64,000 nt of DNA from Saprospiraceae bacterium. Its GTDB lineage: Bacteria; Bacteroidota; Bacteroidia; Chitinophagales; Saprospiraceae. The notes below the pieces were generated by a model that worked only from the letters and a program-made list of their open reading frames with translations, did no database searches and was not told where the DNA came from. The position numbers and the translations under genes were made by a program. This document shows positions 45,159 to 54,425 of this stretch, piece after piece. The stretch is from the NCBI GenBank assembly GCA_029263015.1, contig JAJCYI010000167.1:23140-87139 (forward strand), written 5' to 3'. Positions within the stretch are counted from its first letter, which is position 1, and the number at the start of each line of letters is the position of its first letter.

Positions 45159-46016
45159 TTACTTGCAAAGTAAAAGAGAATGCAGGTGAAAGAAAAAATT
45201 GGGATCTGTGGAAGCAGCATTTTTTCCAACCTGGACAAATGTAGGAACTGGCATAAAAGAGATTTCGGAAATGTAGCGGTAGAGGGTTTTATAAATTTCA
45301 GAATCTTGAACTACCTGACCTGCCATCAACAATGGTGTTACTGTTGGATCCATGTTATTCTGTTCAAAAGCCAATAGAACAAAGTAAAGTACATCGCTTG
45401 CTGCCTTACATGAAAATGTATTGTAAAAAAGCAACTCGCCCCGATCAAAAATAGCCATCTGGAAAGTCTCTTTTTCAAAACAGGCAAATGCCATTTCATT
45501 GACATCTTCCGGCAACATTTCGTGGCAACCTAAAAGAAAAGGAGTGGCCAGGTTATAAAATCTACAAGTCGGGAATTGCGTCTTCAGCAAATCCATTTCC
45601 TTATGTCCAGTATTATATACCGCCTTGATTTTCAGAGGATCAATATCATCAACCTGCAGGACAACTACGTGCTGAGGTGAAGTCAACTCATCCATATAGG
45701 TAGCCTTTGCCTGCTCATTATACAATCTTGATGGAACCAGGGAAGCACTTGGCTCGATAAAGGCGATTTTGACCCTCCGGTACAAAGGGCCAAGAAGATC
45801 CTCTTGGCCAATTATGCTTGAGAGTTTTTCAATAGGGTCGATCGATTCACTGTTCTTTTTATCGAATCCGCAAGATCGCAGCACCAACAATCGATTGGAG
45901 ACAGTGTCATATATAGAATAAACCAAACTGTCCACCCCGACAAGGATGGACAGTTGGTATGCGGAAGTATTATTCCGCTGAAAGTCAGATTCTATGATGT
46001 TGTATTTTATTCCCAA
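45159..46016 (-). CDS. DUF3822 family protein
   Basis: The 285-residue soluble protein shows the N-terminal YQLSILVGVDSLVYSIYD and IAFIEPSASLVPSRLYN segments of DUF3822. The family is limited to Bacteroidota and commonly encoded next to rsmD; it has an actin-like-fold appearance, but no function is known. It overlaps the upstream pilin-like gene by 10 bp and precedes rsmD, so the three form a probable operon. Confidence 0.87.
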   Translation of the reverse strand: MGIKYNIIESDFQRNNTSAYQLSILVGVDSLVYSIYDTVSNRLLVLRSCGFDKKNSESIDPIEKLSSIIGQEDLLGPLYRRVKIAFIEPSASLVPSRLYNEQAKATYMDELTSPQHVVVLQVDDIDPLKIKAVYNTGHKEMDLLKTQFPTCRFYNLATPFLLGCHEMLPEDVNEMAFACFEKETFQMAIFDRGELLFYNTFSCKAASDVLYFVLLAFEQNNMDPTVTPLLMAGQVVQDSEIYKTLYRYISEISFMPVPTFVQVGKNAASTDPNFFFHLHSLLLCK

Positions 46017-46588
46017 CTCCCTGTTAAAATCGGTTTTGACAACGAACCAAATTTGATCTTTTTCTTAGGATCATACAATCCGTCGTACTTTTTATATTTA
46101 ACATCAGCAAACTCTCCCATGAATTTTTCATAGGCTATTCCCACTTCCACCACATCAACCGTGGTCATCTGGTAGGTAGCGGTATCGGATTGTATATCGA
46201 ACTCCAAACCATCCACAAACGGTACTTTGGAAAGGTTGTCCACATCAAGGCCCATATTGGTGATGGAATCAATCGCTGCAGAATAAGAAGTGTCATAGGT
46301 GATGATACTTTCTGGGTCGTCAGGATCACCGGTGACCGAAACGATGGTAAATTTCCCGTATTTCAAGGTGTCTGCCAACTCTTGGAATGAACCAGCAAAC
46401 TTGCCTGTGACGCCGCGATAGATTTCCTGGGCAGAGCGGACTTCGAGCAGCTTATTCACGATGGCTGTTTCCCTTTCTGTTTTTAGGGCCTGGAATTTAA
46501 TTGGCTCACGAACTGTGGTGAAAAGTATGTATCCCAATACTGCGATCAGGATCATTAGTAACAAATTGAAAATTACTCGTTTCTTCAT
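46007..46588 (-). CDS. Membrane-anchored protein, 193 residues, pilin-like N-terminus
   Basis: A single N-terminal membrane helix (VIFNLLLMILIAVLGYILF) leads into a helix with a pilin-like pattern (KLLEVRSAQEIYRGVTGKFA) and a beta-rich C-terminal domain. The arrangement resembles type IV pilin-like or pseudopilin folds, but no prepilin peptidase site (G-F at the helix start) is present. The start at 46588 (MKKRVIF) is chosen over upstream ATGs that lack coding character. It overlaps DUF3822 by 10 bp. Proteins of this kind often precede DUF3822; the role is unknown. Confidence 0.75.
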   Translation of the reverse strand: MKKRVIFNLLLMILIAVLGYILFTTVREPIKFQALKTERETAIVNKLLEVRSAQEIYRGVTGKFAGSFQELADTLKYGKFTIVSVTGDPDDPESIITYDTSYSAAIDSITNMGLDVDNLSKVPFVDGLEFDIQSDTATYQMTTVDVVEVGIAYEKFMGEFADVKYKKYDGLYDPKKKIKFGSLSKPILTGSWE

Positions 46589-46832
46589 TCCTGTTTGTTT
46601 TGATGCAATTATAAAATAATTTTTGCTGCAAGCATTGTTTATTGCTGCAATTTTAATGATTCCATTGTTATCACCGAAATAAGGAGCACATTGATTTCTC
46701 AAATACCCCTATTTTTTGGCAAATACCCAGTTTTGTCTTTAGCAAAACCATAAAAACAAAGATGTAAATGAAGTCTTGTTTTGGTGTGCAACCAAGAAAC
46801 GGAAAGAGCCAACTTGCCAATATTGCGTGTCT

Positions 46833-47222
46833 CTAACCAATGTTGCACTCACCATAATAACGAGCACCTTCTTCAACCACCATAAATTTAGCAGTAATAA
46901 TACCTCTGATGAGGGATGTGCCTTTCAAGGTCAGTGTACCATTTGCTTTCAATTCGCCTTCAATGGTGCCCATAATGATAGCATCATTAGTGGTGACTAT
47001 GCCTTCAACCTTGCCTTTCTCTCCCATCACCAGTCGTTTATCACATTTCACCTCTCCTTTGATGGTTCCATCTATTCGTACATTTTCAGAAGCATTGAAT
47101 TTTCCATCGATGATAGTGCCTTCCGAAATCACGCAAGTTTCACCTGATTCCTTTAAGCCATTCATACCATTGAGATGGTTTTTTTCCGTGCTTGTTTTGG
47201 GCTTTGTCTTAGTACCTAACAT
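46833..47222 (-). CDS. Bactofilin family cytoskeletal protein
   Basis: A 129-residue protein with a short charged N-terminus and a right-handed beta-helix of hydrophobic-x-Gly repeats from about residue 30: EGTIIDGKFNASENVRIDG, then IKGEVKCDKRLVMGEKGKVE, GTIEGELKANGTLTLKG. This is the bactofilin (DUF583) core, which polymerises without nucleotide and scaffolds cell-wall enzymes or polar structures. The gene is monocistronic and divergent from tsaD. Confidence 0.93.
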   Translation of the reverse strand: MLGTKTKPKTSTEKNHLNGMNGLKESGETCVISEGTIIDGKFNASENVRIDGTIKGEVKCDKRLVMGEKGKVEGIVTTNDAIIMGTIEGELKANGTLTLKGTSLIRGIITAKFMVVEEGARYYGECNIG

Positions 47223-47547
47223 TTGAATGAGTTTTAGCTGGGCAATTGCACTATTGTTTGATTATCCACGAGTTTCATAAACTGACAGTTCGATAACTCA
47301 ACAATTGACTACCCAGGGTAATTTGAACGGTTTCCAAAATTATTGGTCTAGTCTTGGTTTGCTTCTGGTCTTGAAGATGAGTACTTGTTTTACTGAAATA
47401 GTATGTGAGTGTTCCAGTAAGTGTGTAGTAAATTTGCGGGAAATTCAATCAGCAGTGGTCAATCAAGTCGAAGACTGCTTGGAATATTTTATTTGAGCAG
47501 TTTATTCTTGCCATAAAAGTAGAGATTGTTAGTAAACATTAGATCAA
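47223..47547. other. Divergent intergenic region between bactofilin and tsaD
   Basis: 325 bp that must hold both promoters. I see no strong TAnnTTTG box, only TATTCTTG-like near-matches (about 47502), and no repeats. Confidence 0.5.
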
Positions 47548-48549
47548 ATGAGCGTAATTATTTTAGGGATTGAATCTTCTTGCGACGATACGGCTGCCGC
47601 AGTGCTTAAAGACGGTGTCATATTGAGCAATTGCATCGCCAATCAAGAAGTACACAAACTATATGGAGGAGTTGTTCCAGAAGTAGCATCGAGGGCACAC
47701 CAGGAAAACATCGTCCCAGTAGTAGATATGGCACTCAAAAAGGCCGCGGTAAACAAGGAAGAAATAAGCGCTGTCGCGTTTACAAATGGCCCTGGTCTTA
47801 TTGGTTCCTTGATCGTTGGGACATCATTTGCAAAAGCATTTGCACTTAGTCTTGATATTCCATTGGTCGATGTACACCACATGCAAGCACATGTATTGGC
47901 GCATTTTGCAGAAGATCCGAAGCCTAATTTCCCCTTTCTTTGCTTGACTGTTTCTGGGGGGCATACCCAAATAGTTTTGGTGAAAAACCACCTGGAAATG
48001 GAAGTGATCGGACAAACGCTTGATGATGCTGCTGGAGAAGCATTTGACAAGGCGGGAAAAATGATGGGCCTTGATTACCCTGCTGGGCCACAGATTGATC
48101 GCTTGGCGAAATTGGGCATACCACGTTTTAAATTTCCTGAGCCTCAAGTCAAAAACCTGGATTTCAGTTTCAGTGGAATAAAAACCGCCATTTTGTATTT
48201 CCTACGCGACCAGGTGAAAGAAAACCCAGATTTCATTACAGAAAACCTTGCCGATATCTGCGCCTCTGTGCAGGAGCGGATCGTTACTATTTTATTGAAA
48301 AAACTAAGAATAGCTGCCCGGTTGCACAGAATTCACACAGTCGCCATTGCTGGAGGGGTCTCAGCCAATACAGGTCTCAGAAATGGACTGGAGGCAATGG
48401 GAAAAGAAGAAGGCTGGGTCACGCATGTCCCCAGATTTGAGTTCTGCACCGACAATGCAGCGATGATTGCAGTGACTGGTTACTTCAAGTTCCTAAAAGG
48501 GGAATTCGTCGGGCAAGATGTGTCTCCTGTAGCCAGGATGCGGTTTTGA
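47548..48549 (+). CDS. tsaD: tRNA N6-adenosine threonylcarbamoyltransferase TsaD
   Basis: The 333-residue protein starts ILGIESSCDDTAAAVL, with the metal-binding HHMQAH (His111/His115), TVSGGHTQIV and the nucleotide site CTDNAAMIAVTGY. It transfers the threonylcarbamoyl group to A37 of ANN-decoding tRNAs, working with TsaB, TsaC and TsaE, which are not in the window. Length and motifs are normal. The gene ends in a palindrome that probably terminates both this gene and the convergent DUF697 gene. Confidence 0.98.
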   Translation: MSVIILGIESSCDDTAAAVLKDGVILSNCIANQEVHKLYGGVVPEVASRAHQENIVPVVDMALKKAAVNKEEISAVAFTNGPGLIGSLIVGTSFAKAFALSLDIPLVDVHHMQAHVLAHFAEDPKPNFPFLCLTVSGGHTQIVLVKNHLEMEVIGQTLDDAAGEAFDKAGKMMGLDYPAGPQIDRLAKLGIPRFKFPEPQVKNLDFSFSGIKTAILYFLRDQVKENPDFITENLADICASVQERIVTILLKKLRIAARLHRIHTVAIAGGVSANTGLRNGLEAMGKEEGWVTHVPRFEFCTDNAAMIAVTGYFKFLKGEFVGQDVSPVARMRF

Positions 48550-48553
48550 ATAA

Positions 48554-48610
48554 TTGAGAATTGAAAATGGAGAATTGCCCGTTCAGTAATTCTCCATTTT
48601 CAATTCTCAA
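48554..48610. terminator. Bidirectional hairpin between tsaD and the DUF697 gene
   Basis: TTGAGAATTGAAAATGGAGA and its complement, about 23-bp arms around an 11-nt loop, lie between two convergent genes. The right arm overlaps the final codons and stop of the minus-strand gene. The words GAATTGAGAATTGAAAATGG are of the short tandem repeat type. Confidence 0.7.
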
Positions 48611-49320
48611 TTCTCAATCACCTTTTTTTTCATGCGTTCAAATTCTTCTTCAGTGATGACCCCAGCTTCTTTTAGTTCGCCAAGTTGCTTCAGGTGCGCA
48701 ATCATTCCATTGGTCGTATCATCTTCTTTCATTTCGACTGGTTCAACTGAATCAGGTTCCATTTCCTGAGCGGCTTCCTCGGCAGCATTTCGTTTGGCTT
48801 GCTGTTGCTGGCGCAATTCCTCCGCGACTTTTTTACCTTTCTCAAATTGTTCCTTGTACAGCTTTTTCAATCGATCGACATCAAAATCGAGGATGGTTCC
48901 ACCTGTTTCAAAATGAACTTTGAACACATGCCCCAACGCATAGGTCGAAGCTCCTGCCATAACTGCGTTGGCGATGCCACCAACAATAGAGCCGATTACC
49001 GGGATCAATTTTGCGATGCTTCCAGCGCTGATACGTGCCAGTGTCGCAGTCGTCAGGGAACTCACGATAGCTTTGCCCTGTGTTTCTGAAAAATCCACAT
49101 CGTAAACTTTGCAAAGCTGGCGGATCATGTCTAACTGCGCCGCACTAACAGCAAAAATATCAACGATGGGTACAGGGATGACGCCAGCCCCCATGCTGAA
49201 CAATATATGGTTGCGGATAATGGATTCAGCATGCTTGTTTCGTTCGTGCTTGATGTTATTGAAATCACTCATGACTTTGTTTTTAAGGCCTTCAGCGGCG
49301 GTTTTAAAAAGATCGTTCAT
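48607..49320 (-). CDS. DUF697-SHOCT membrane protein
   Basis: The 237-residue protein has a YcjF-like DUF697 core with helices HILFSMGAGVIPVPIVDIFA and IAKLIPVIGSIVGGIANAVM, both membrane-associating. A helical Gln/Ala-rich linker follows, and a C-terminal SHOCT module (LKQLGELKEAGVITEEEFER). DUF697 proteins are found with GTPases and stress functions; SHOCT is a short oligomerisation-type domain. The combination suggests self-assembly at the inner membrane; the role is unknown. Start at 49320 (MNDLFKTAAEGLKNK). The final VIEN and stop are encoded within a repeat. Confidence 0.8.
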   Translation of the reverse strand: MNDLFKTAAEGLKNKVMSDFNNIKHERNKHAESIIRNHILFSMGAGVIPVPIVDIFAVSAAQLDMIRQLCKVYDVDFSETQGKAIVSSLTTATLARISAGSIAKLIPVIGSIVGGIANAVMAGASTYALGHVFKVHFETGGTILDFDVDRLKKLYKEQFEKGKKVAEELRQQQQAKRNAAEEAAQEMEPDSVEPVEMKEDDTTNGMIAHLKQLGELKEAGVITEEEFERMKKKVIEN

Positions 49321-49446
49321 GTCTTGGTATTTAATGATTGGCAGAACCAGCCTTCTTTGCTGACATTTTGCGAGTACAATTATAAACAAGTCGAGGGGAG
49401 GAAAAAAGTTTTCTTCGACGGGCAGGAAAGATCGGGCGACAGAATT

Positions 49447-49515
49447 ATTGAACGCAGGGGTGCGGAGACGCTGAGTTTGATTTATTCTCAGCGTCTCTGC
49501 ACCTCTGCGTTCAAT
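49447..49515. repeat. 69-bp palindrome, GCAGAGACGCTGAG type
   Basis: ATTGAACGCAGGGGTGCGGA continues GACGCTGAG, then a short loop, then CTCAGCGTCTCTGCACC and CTGCGTTCAAT. It lies 14 bp before the 3' end of the diheme peroxidase gene. Similar GCAGAGACGC words are widespread intergenic repeats in many genomes. Confidence 0.75.
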
Positions 49516-49528
49516 ATCTTAATTTCCC

Positions 49529-50662
49529 TTATTCAAAAGGATTCTGAAAATCTGGATTGCTAAAATAAGTGGTGTCGGTAAAGGTATGAAGGAAAGCAAC
49601 AAGTGCTTCTTTTTCGTATTCGGTCAGTCCGAGCCCGCCTTGGCTACTGGGTATTGTCGATTCCGCTTTGAGGTTGGCAGCTGTATGCACTCCTGAATTA
49701 TAATGCTCGACTACTTCCTCCAAAGTCTGGAACCGGCCATCGTGCATATAAGGAGCGGTCAAAGCAATGTTCCTTAAAGACGGTGTACGAAACCTGCCAT
49801 TATCACTGAGCTTACCTGATACCTTCCCTAAGCCAAGATCAGGGAAATCATTCAAGGTGGCTACTGAATCCAATCCATTATTGAAATAATCATTTGTAGT
49901 GAGCATGGCCTGGCCATCGTGGCAATGCGCACAATGGGCATCGGTCGATCCAGGTTCATCGTAATAAATATTACGGCCATCTACTTCTTTGTCCGTCAAT
50001 AAAAAAGGGTCAGTATCAAATTGGTGGAATTTTTTGTCATAACGTGAATTGGCACTGATTAGCGTCCGTTCAAACTGGGCAATCGCTTTGGTGATGTGGT
50101 CGCGCGTTATTTCATCAGAATTTTCTACACCAAAAGCCTTCCTGAACTCAAAAGGATACACAGCGTGCGAACGGATTTTTTCTTCAACATGGCTCCAGGT
50201 TTCCAGCATTTCAATTGGATTTTCAACAGGCCCTAATGCCTGATCTTCCAAATGAGCAGCCCGTCCATCCCAGAAAAGGCCCTTTTCTGCATAACCGATA
50301 TTCATGATCGGCATGGAACTACGGTCGCCCATTAGGCCATTTACGCCAGTGCTTACTGCCGAACCATCTGCAAAAATCTTCGCAGGGTCATGGCAACTTG
50401 CACAGGAAATGGTACTGTCCAACGATAAGATCGGATCAAAAAACAACATTCTTCCTAAGTCAATCCCTTCTTCTGTTAAAAGGTTATCGTCAGGAATAGT
50501 CATATTAGGAAAGCCTTCTGGATTTATAATACTATGTGAAGTAGGGTCATATGGAGTCCCCGTCAGGTCAATGCCATTGGGGGGAGTGGGGCCTGCATCG
50601 TCGTCCTTACATGCAATGAAGGATAATGCGGCAACTAGGGCAACAAATATTATCTTTTTCAT
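49529..50662 (-). CDS. Diheme cytochrome c peroxidase / MauG-MbnH family lipoprotein
   Basis: The 377-residue lipoprotein has the signal MKKIIFVALVAALSFIAC and two heme sites, CASCH (87-91) and CAHCH (244-248), plus the LTAPYMHDGRF distal segment (Met306). The family either reduces hydrogen peroxide or, as MauG/MbnH, oxidises residues on a partner protein. Immediately upstream are two MbnP-like genes on the same strand, so the MbnH-like role, converting a tryptophan of the partner into a metal-binding group, is a real possibility. All heme motifs are intact. Confidence 0.92.
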   Translation of the reverse strand: MKKIIFVALVAALSFIACKDDDAGPTPPNGIDLTGTPYDPTSHSIINPEGFPNMTIPDDNLLTEEGIDLGRMLFFDPILSLDSTISCASCHDPAKIFADGSAVSTGVNGLMGDRSSMPIMNIGYAEKGLFWDGRAAHLEDQALGPVENPIEMLETWSHVEEKIRSHAVYPFEFRKAFGVENSDEITRDHITKAIAQFERTLISANSRYDKKFHQFDTDPFLLTDKEVDGRNIYYDEPGSTDAHCAHCHDGQAMLTTNDYFNNGLDSVATLNDFPDLGLGKVSGKLSDNGRFRTPSLRNIALTAPYMHDGRFQTLEEVVEHYNSGVHTAANLKAESTIPSSQGGLGLTEYEKEALVAFLHTFTDTTYFSNPDFQNPFE

Positions 50663-50812
50663 ATTTTGGGTAGTGCAATATCAAAGAATGAGGAAATGTT
50701 AGATGTTAGATGGTTTTGAAAGAATTGATCATCAATGATTTACGAATTTATTTTTACCTCAAATCATCTAAATCTAATTTCTAACTGTCTAAAGTCTAAA
50801 GTCTAAATTGAG

Positions 50813-51598
50813 TTATTCAACCGACATGGCATTACCCAGGTTGTCAACGATACTATTTGCTACATCCAAATTGTCAGGGTCATGTGTAATCCGGTTTTCA
50901 CTGATGGATATGTCTAAATATTCGTTACCATTTTGGTAAAGGTTTAATACATCGGTAACGACATTCAAATCAAAGGTCTGACCAGGTTCAAGAACGAACT
51001 GTTTAGGAATTGTTATCGTGCGGAAAACAGCATTAGATCCCAGATGATGTGTGATTGAAGCATCTTGCCCAACGCCTATACCATCGCCATCCGTATCGTA
51101 GCTGCCTCCAACTTTCAAAAAGATAAAGCTGTCCCAGCCTGACCACCATTCACCGTCATTTTTTCGTAACGGATGGTTGGCGCCAAATTGGTTGAACGAG
51201 CTATTGTTGAGATCAGTTGGTACGCCAACACTTATTTTCAAACCTTTATAATTCCCTGAGGGGACATTATTATTAGTAATGGATATAGGTTTTTGGGCAT
51301 CTTCCAAAGTTGTATTTTGTCCAAAATCAATAAAGTCAATATCCACCAATTCCGCTTCGAGGCCTCCCGCCTCTTCCAGCAAGACTACATCAGAAATAAA
51401 AAAATTGAAAGTATTGAAAGCGACTTCCCTGCCATCGGGGTATTTATACTGAAAATCCAAATTATTAGTAACAAGTGGCTCGCCTGAATAGAGTGCCGTA
51501 AAGTTCAGATTGATGGTCGAAGTATCGCCAAGCACCTGCTCATCATCGCACGATGAAAACGCCATGCCGACTAGCAAAAGGAAAAACAGATTTTTCAT
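50813..51598 (-). CDS. MbnP-like lipoprotein
   Basis: The 261-residue lipoprotein has signal MKNLFFLLLVGMAFSSC. The beta-sandwich domain shows NLDFQYKYPDGREVAFNTFN, YFISDV-type text as FFISDVVLLEEAG, PSGNYKGLKISVGVP and the Trp-rich EWWSGWDSFIFLK, matching the MbnP family. In methanotrophs MbnP binds copper after a partner MbnH converts a Trp to kynurenine. The diheme gene downstream supports such pairing. Metal specificity cannot be read here. Confidence 0.82.
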   Translation of the reverse strand: MKNLFFLLLVGMAFSSCDDEQVLGDTSTINLNFTALYSGEPLVTNNLDFQYKYPDGREVAFNTFNFFISDVVLLEEAGGLEAELVDIDFIDFGQNTTLEDAQKPISITNNNVPSGNYKGLKISVGVPTDLNNSSFNQFGANHPLRKNDGEWWSGWDSFIFLKVGGSYDTDGDGIGVGQDASITHHLGSNAVFRTITIPKQFVLEPGQTFDLNVVTDVLNLYQNGNEYLDISISENRITHDPDNLDVANSIVDNLGNAMSVE

Positions 51599-51699
51599 AA
51601 CTATATTTATTTGAATCAATGCGGAAGGTGTATTTTGAAAAATAAACTGTACGTTTCAATAACTAACTTACTAATGAATTTACGAATGCAAAGTTCAGA

Positions 51700-52554
51700 T
51701 TATTCCAGTTTAATTTCTGTAACATGGAACACATTACTGAGGTTATTTTTGATCTTTTCCTCCATTGTGGGGAAGTTATCAATCTCGAAATCCACGCCAT
51801 TGAACCAATCCAAGTAATCCACCTTCAAGGTCAATTTGATGTTGAACCCTTTTTCGACTACAAAAGGTGCTTCGAGAGGGAGGGAAATTTGCACGGGATC
51901 GAAGAATCGGAACTCAAGTGAATCTGTAGTAGAAACCGTATCTCTCCTGAGAATCAACAGGTTAGGGATATAACCTAATCCTTCTTCATAAATCAAGGAA
52001 TCTGAACTTGTATCGAGGGGATGTCCATTGGAAATGACAGAGGTTAGTTCATTTTGCAGCAAAAATTCATCCAATCCAAAAGTAAACTTGATTTCCGTGA
52101 CAACCCCTTCGGTCAAAACCGTCCCGATTTTCCTGGCCTGGAAAATGTCCCGGTCCAATTTTGCAAAATTATCCTCCACCGTTATTGAAGTCCCGTTTGA
52201 AAATTCGAGACTCAATGAATCAGTCACCCCAACCTCTTCACCATTTTCTTTCACCAATTTTAGATCGGAAATAAAATACCTTGCCCGGTCCACCACAAAT
52301 GAGTCAAGGGCATTGACTTCTGAAGGGTACAGCACACCATATTGAAACGAGACCGTATCCTCTGGCAGGCGAATCAAGTGCTGCATGCTCAAGGATAGGC
52401 TTGGAAAAACGCAGCAATCACCACATGGATCGTCGGCAGTCACATCATAATTGACCGCATCGGTATTGAGGCAGCCTTCTTTGGGTTCGTAACAGCCAAA
52501 TAGAAAGTAAAAAACTAAGGTGGAAAGATAAAGTGGTAGTTTGCTCATTTTCAT
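51700..52554 (-). CDS. Second MbnP-like lipoprotein
   Basis: The 284-residue lipoprotein has signal KLPLYLSTLVFYFLFGC. Next comes a short Cys-rich tag (CLNTDAVNYDVTADDPCGDC) of the GCxDxxAxNY type. A beta domain follows with FVVDRARYFISDLKLVKENG and VTEIKFTFGLDEFLL, which aligns in layout with the neighbouring MbnP-like protein. The Trp-rich loop of that protein is not seen here. It is probably a divergent paralogue acting in the same pathway. Start at 52554 (MKMSKLP); 52548 is also possible. Confidence 0.72.
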   Translation of the reverse strand: MKMSKLPLYLSTLVFYFLFGCYEPKEGCLNTDAVNYDVTADDPCGDCCVFPSLSLSMQHLIRLPEDTVSFQYGVLYPSEVNALDSFVVDRARYFISDLKLVKENGEEVGVTDSLSLEFSNGTSITVEDNFAKLDRDIFQARKIGTVLTEGVVTEIKFTFGLDEFLLQNELTSVISNGHPLDTSSDSLIYEEGLGYIPNLLILRRDTVSTTDSLEFRFFDPVQISLPLEAPFVVEKGFNIKLTLKVDYLDWFNGVDFEIDNFPTMEEKIKNNLSNVFHVTEIKLE

Positions 52555-52571
52555 TCCTTCATCGCTCTTGA

Positions 52572-53501
52572 TTACGACCTCATTTTCATGCGTTTCACCA
52601 ACCACGACTGGAGAATCGGGCGGAAACCCGCATTGATGTCTGCCTCCACAAAGTCAACTTTGTATTGCAGGCATTTGAATTTCAGTTCTTCTTTGAAACG
52701 GGCCACCTGCTCCACATACCGCTCTTTTACCTGATTAGGCTGAAGGCGTAATTGTTCGCCCGATTCCATATCTATGAAAAGGTAAGGCCTGTTTTCATAT
52801 TCAAAATCCAGCTCCAACGATTTATCGACGGTGTGGAAAAGGATCACTTCGTGCTTGTTGTGCTTGAGGTGCTGCAAGGCGGAGAACAATGCTTCCGTAT
52901 TTTCATTCGACTCAAACATATCACTGAATATAGCAATCATCGAACGGCGGTGAACGCTATCGGCAATCAGGTGCAGCGACTCTGCTGCCGAAGTGGTTTT
53001 ATTATGTTCAGGATTGTCGATCAGTTGTTGCAAATAAGTGAGAAGCAACCTGTAATGCGAGGTGCTCGACTTGCAGCGGGTGTGCTCAACCAACTCATTA
53101 TCAAAAATAGTCAGCCCAAAAGCATCCCTTTGTTTTTTCAACAAATTCATCAGCGAGGCAGCGGCCAAAGCAGAAAACCGCAGCTTGTTTGTGTAATTTT
53201 TACTGCTCTTCGATACTTCGGGGAAATACATGGAAGAAGAAGCATCCACAACGATCTGACAGCGGAGGTTGGTCTCCTCCTCAAACCGTTTCACAAACAT
53301 CTTATTGGTCCGGGCAAACACTTTCCAATCAATATCCTTTGTGCCTTCCCCTTGATTGTACAGGCGGTGCTCCGCAAATTCAACTGAAAAACCATGAAAT
53401 GGGCTTTTGTGTAGGCCGATGATAAAACCTTCCACCACTTGTTTGGCCAACAGTTCGAGGTTGCCTATGTTCCTTACATCAAAATTATCGAGTAAAACCA
53501 T
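52572..53501 (-). CDS. DUF58 domain protein (vWA-like)
   Basis: The 309-residue cytoplasmic protein has the DUF58 core HRLYNQGEGTKDIDWKVFAR followed by a vWA-like metal site, CQIVVDASSSMYFP. In Bacteroidota these accompany a MoxR ATPase and Bat proteins, with a role in envelope stress. Here no MoxR gene is adjacent; a toxin-antitoxin module lies upstream. The start at 53501 (MVLLDNFDVRN) is used; codons further upstream run into a 33-bp palindrome. Confidence 0.9.
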   Translation of the reverse strand: MVLLDNFDVRNIGNLELLAKQVVEGFIIGLHKSPFHGFSVEFAEHRLYNQGEGTKDIDWKVFARTNKMFVKRFEEETNLRCQIVVDASSSMYFPEVSKSSKNYTNKLRFSALAAASLMNLLKKQRDAFGLTIFDNELVEHTRCKSSTSHYRLLLTYLQQLIDNPEHNKTTSAAESLHLIADSVHRRSMIAIFSDMFESNENTEALFSALQHLKHNKHEVILFHTVDKSLELDFEYENRPYLFIDMESGEQLRLQPNQVKERYVEQVARFKEELKFKCLQYKVDFVEADINAGFRPILQSWLVKRMKMRS

Positions 53502-53842
53502 TTTGGAGATTTTAGTTTTTGGTTCAGGGTTACCTGCATTCGACCAAGAAGCGACGCTTTTTAAAAAAGCGTCGCTTCTAAGCCGCAATTGGTTATCTGC
53601 AAATTGCTCATTGATTTAGGAAAACGGTTGGGGAGGTAAAGTGTTGCGGCATTTGCTTTTCATTTCAGGGCCGCCAGACCTTTCCAGACATTCTCGTCCC
53701 ATTTTCAATTTCAATTTGGTTATTATTGAAGATTTGAAAATTGGCAGATGAGGGAATGAGGGAAAAATTGAGGACGTTTTGACTAAATTTATATAACCCA
53801 TGCAACCATTTTAGCCTTTATAGTGTGCCATTTTTTTTCAAT
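53502..53842. other. Intergenic region upstream of the DUF58 gene
   Basis: 341 bp holding the 33-bp palindrome at 53547-53579. A minus-strand 61-codon frame (53616-53801) lacks coding character. Nothing else is recognised. Confidence 0.6.
53547..53579. repeat. 33-bp palindrome, family 1 (copy 3)
   Basis: AGAAGCGACGCTTTT, TAA, AAAAGCGTCGCTTCT: perfect arms. It lies about 45 bp upstream of the DUF58 start. Confidence 0.9.
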
Positions 53843-54190
53843 TTATGGTCTGATTTCCAATACTATTTTGATATTTTTAATTACTTTATCTTGTAAGGGT
53901 TTAGGTAAATCTCCAGTTTTTTTTTCAAACCTCTTATTGTCTATTGCCCTGATTTGATCTATCATTATCGAACTCTCCTTTTCCATCCCCCCCTCTCCCA
54001 TTTTCAAATCTACTCTTAGAATGCTCACTCCTTTTTTTATGTTTGTAGTTATCGGACAAATTATGGTCGAAGGATGGACTTTGTTGAGCAGGTCGCTCTG
54101 AATTATCACGACTGGCCTTGTTTTTCCTGTTTCTGTGCCAAATCTGGGGTTTAGGTCGGCTAACCAAATTTCGAATTGTTTATATTTCAT
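53843..54190 (-). CDS. MazF/PemK-family toxin
   Basis: A 115-residue protein with the MazF barrel: FEIWLADLNPRFGTETGKTR, PVVIIQSDLLN, TIICPITTNIKKG and the ESSIMIDQIRAIDNKR stretch. The family cleaves mRNA at short motifs. It overlaps the upstream antitoxin gene by 11 bp. Intact, so probably functional. Confidence 0.93.
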   Translation of the reverse strand: MKYKQFEIWLADLNPRFGTETGKTRPVVIIQSDLLNKVHPSTIICPITTNIKKGVSILRVDLKMGEGGMEKESSIMIDQIRAIDNKRFEKKTGDLPKPLQDKVIKNIKIVLEIRP

Positions 54191-54410
54191 CTTCTAATCT
54201 TTCAAATTCATGAAGAACATTTAATGAATCTTCACTTATCAGCTTGGACTCTTTAGCCAATTGTTCTTCAATTAACCGCCTCTTTTGATATTGATTATAA
54301 AATTCAATGGCTTCATTGATATACTTATTTCTACTTGTGTTGATATGTTCAAGCAAGGATTCCGTTTCAAGCAGTATTTGGTCTTGCAATTTTAACGATA
54401 TACTTTTCAT
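54180..54410 (-). CDS. Ribbon-helix-helix-type antitoxin of the MazF module
   Basis: The 76-residue protein MKSISLKLQDQILLETESLL has an N-terminal strand-helix-helix (ribbon-helix-helix type) DNA-binding pattern and a C-terminal helix that would wrap the toxin (SLNVLHEFERLEDEI). The start at 54410 is favoured; a longer frame to 54452 crosses the promoter. It should repress its own promoter. Confidence 0.83.
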   Translation of the reverse strand: MKSISLKLQDQILLETESLLEHINTSRNKYINEAIEFYNQYQKRRLIEEQLAKESKLISEDSLNVLHEFERLEDEI

Positions 54411-54425
54411 GACAATATTTTCCAA

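Noticed and set aside
53616..53801. 61-codon minus-strand frame
   Set aside because: No domain, no start signal; intergenic composition.
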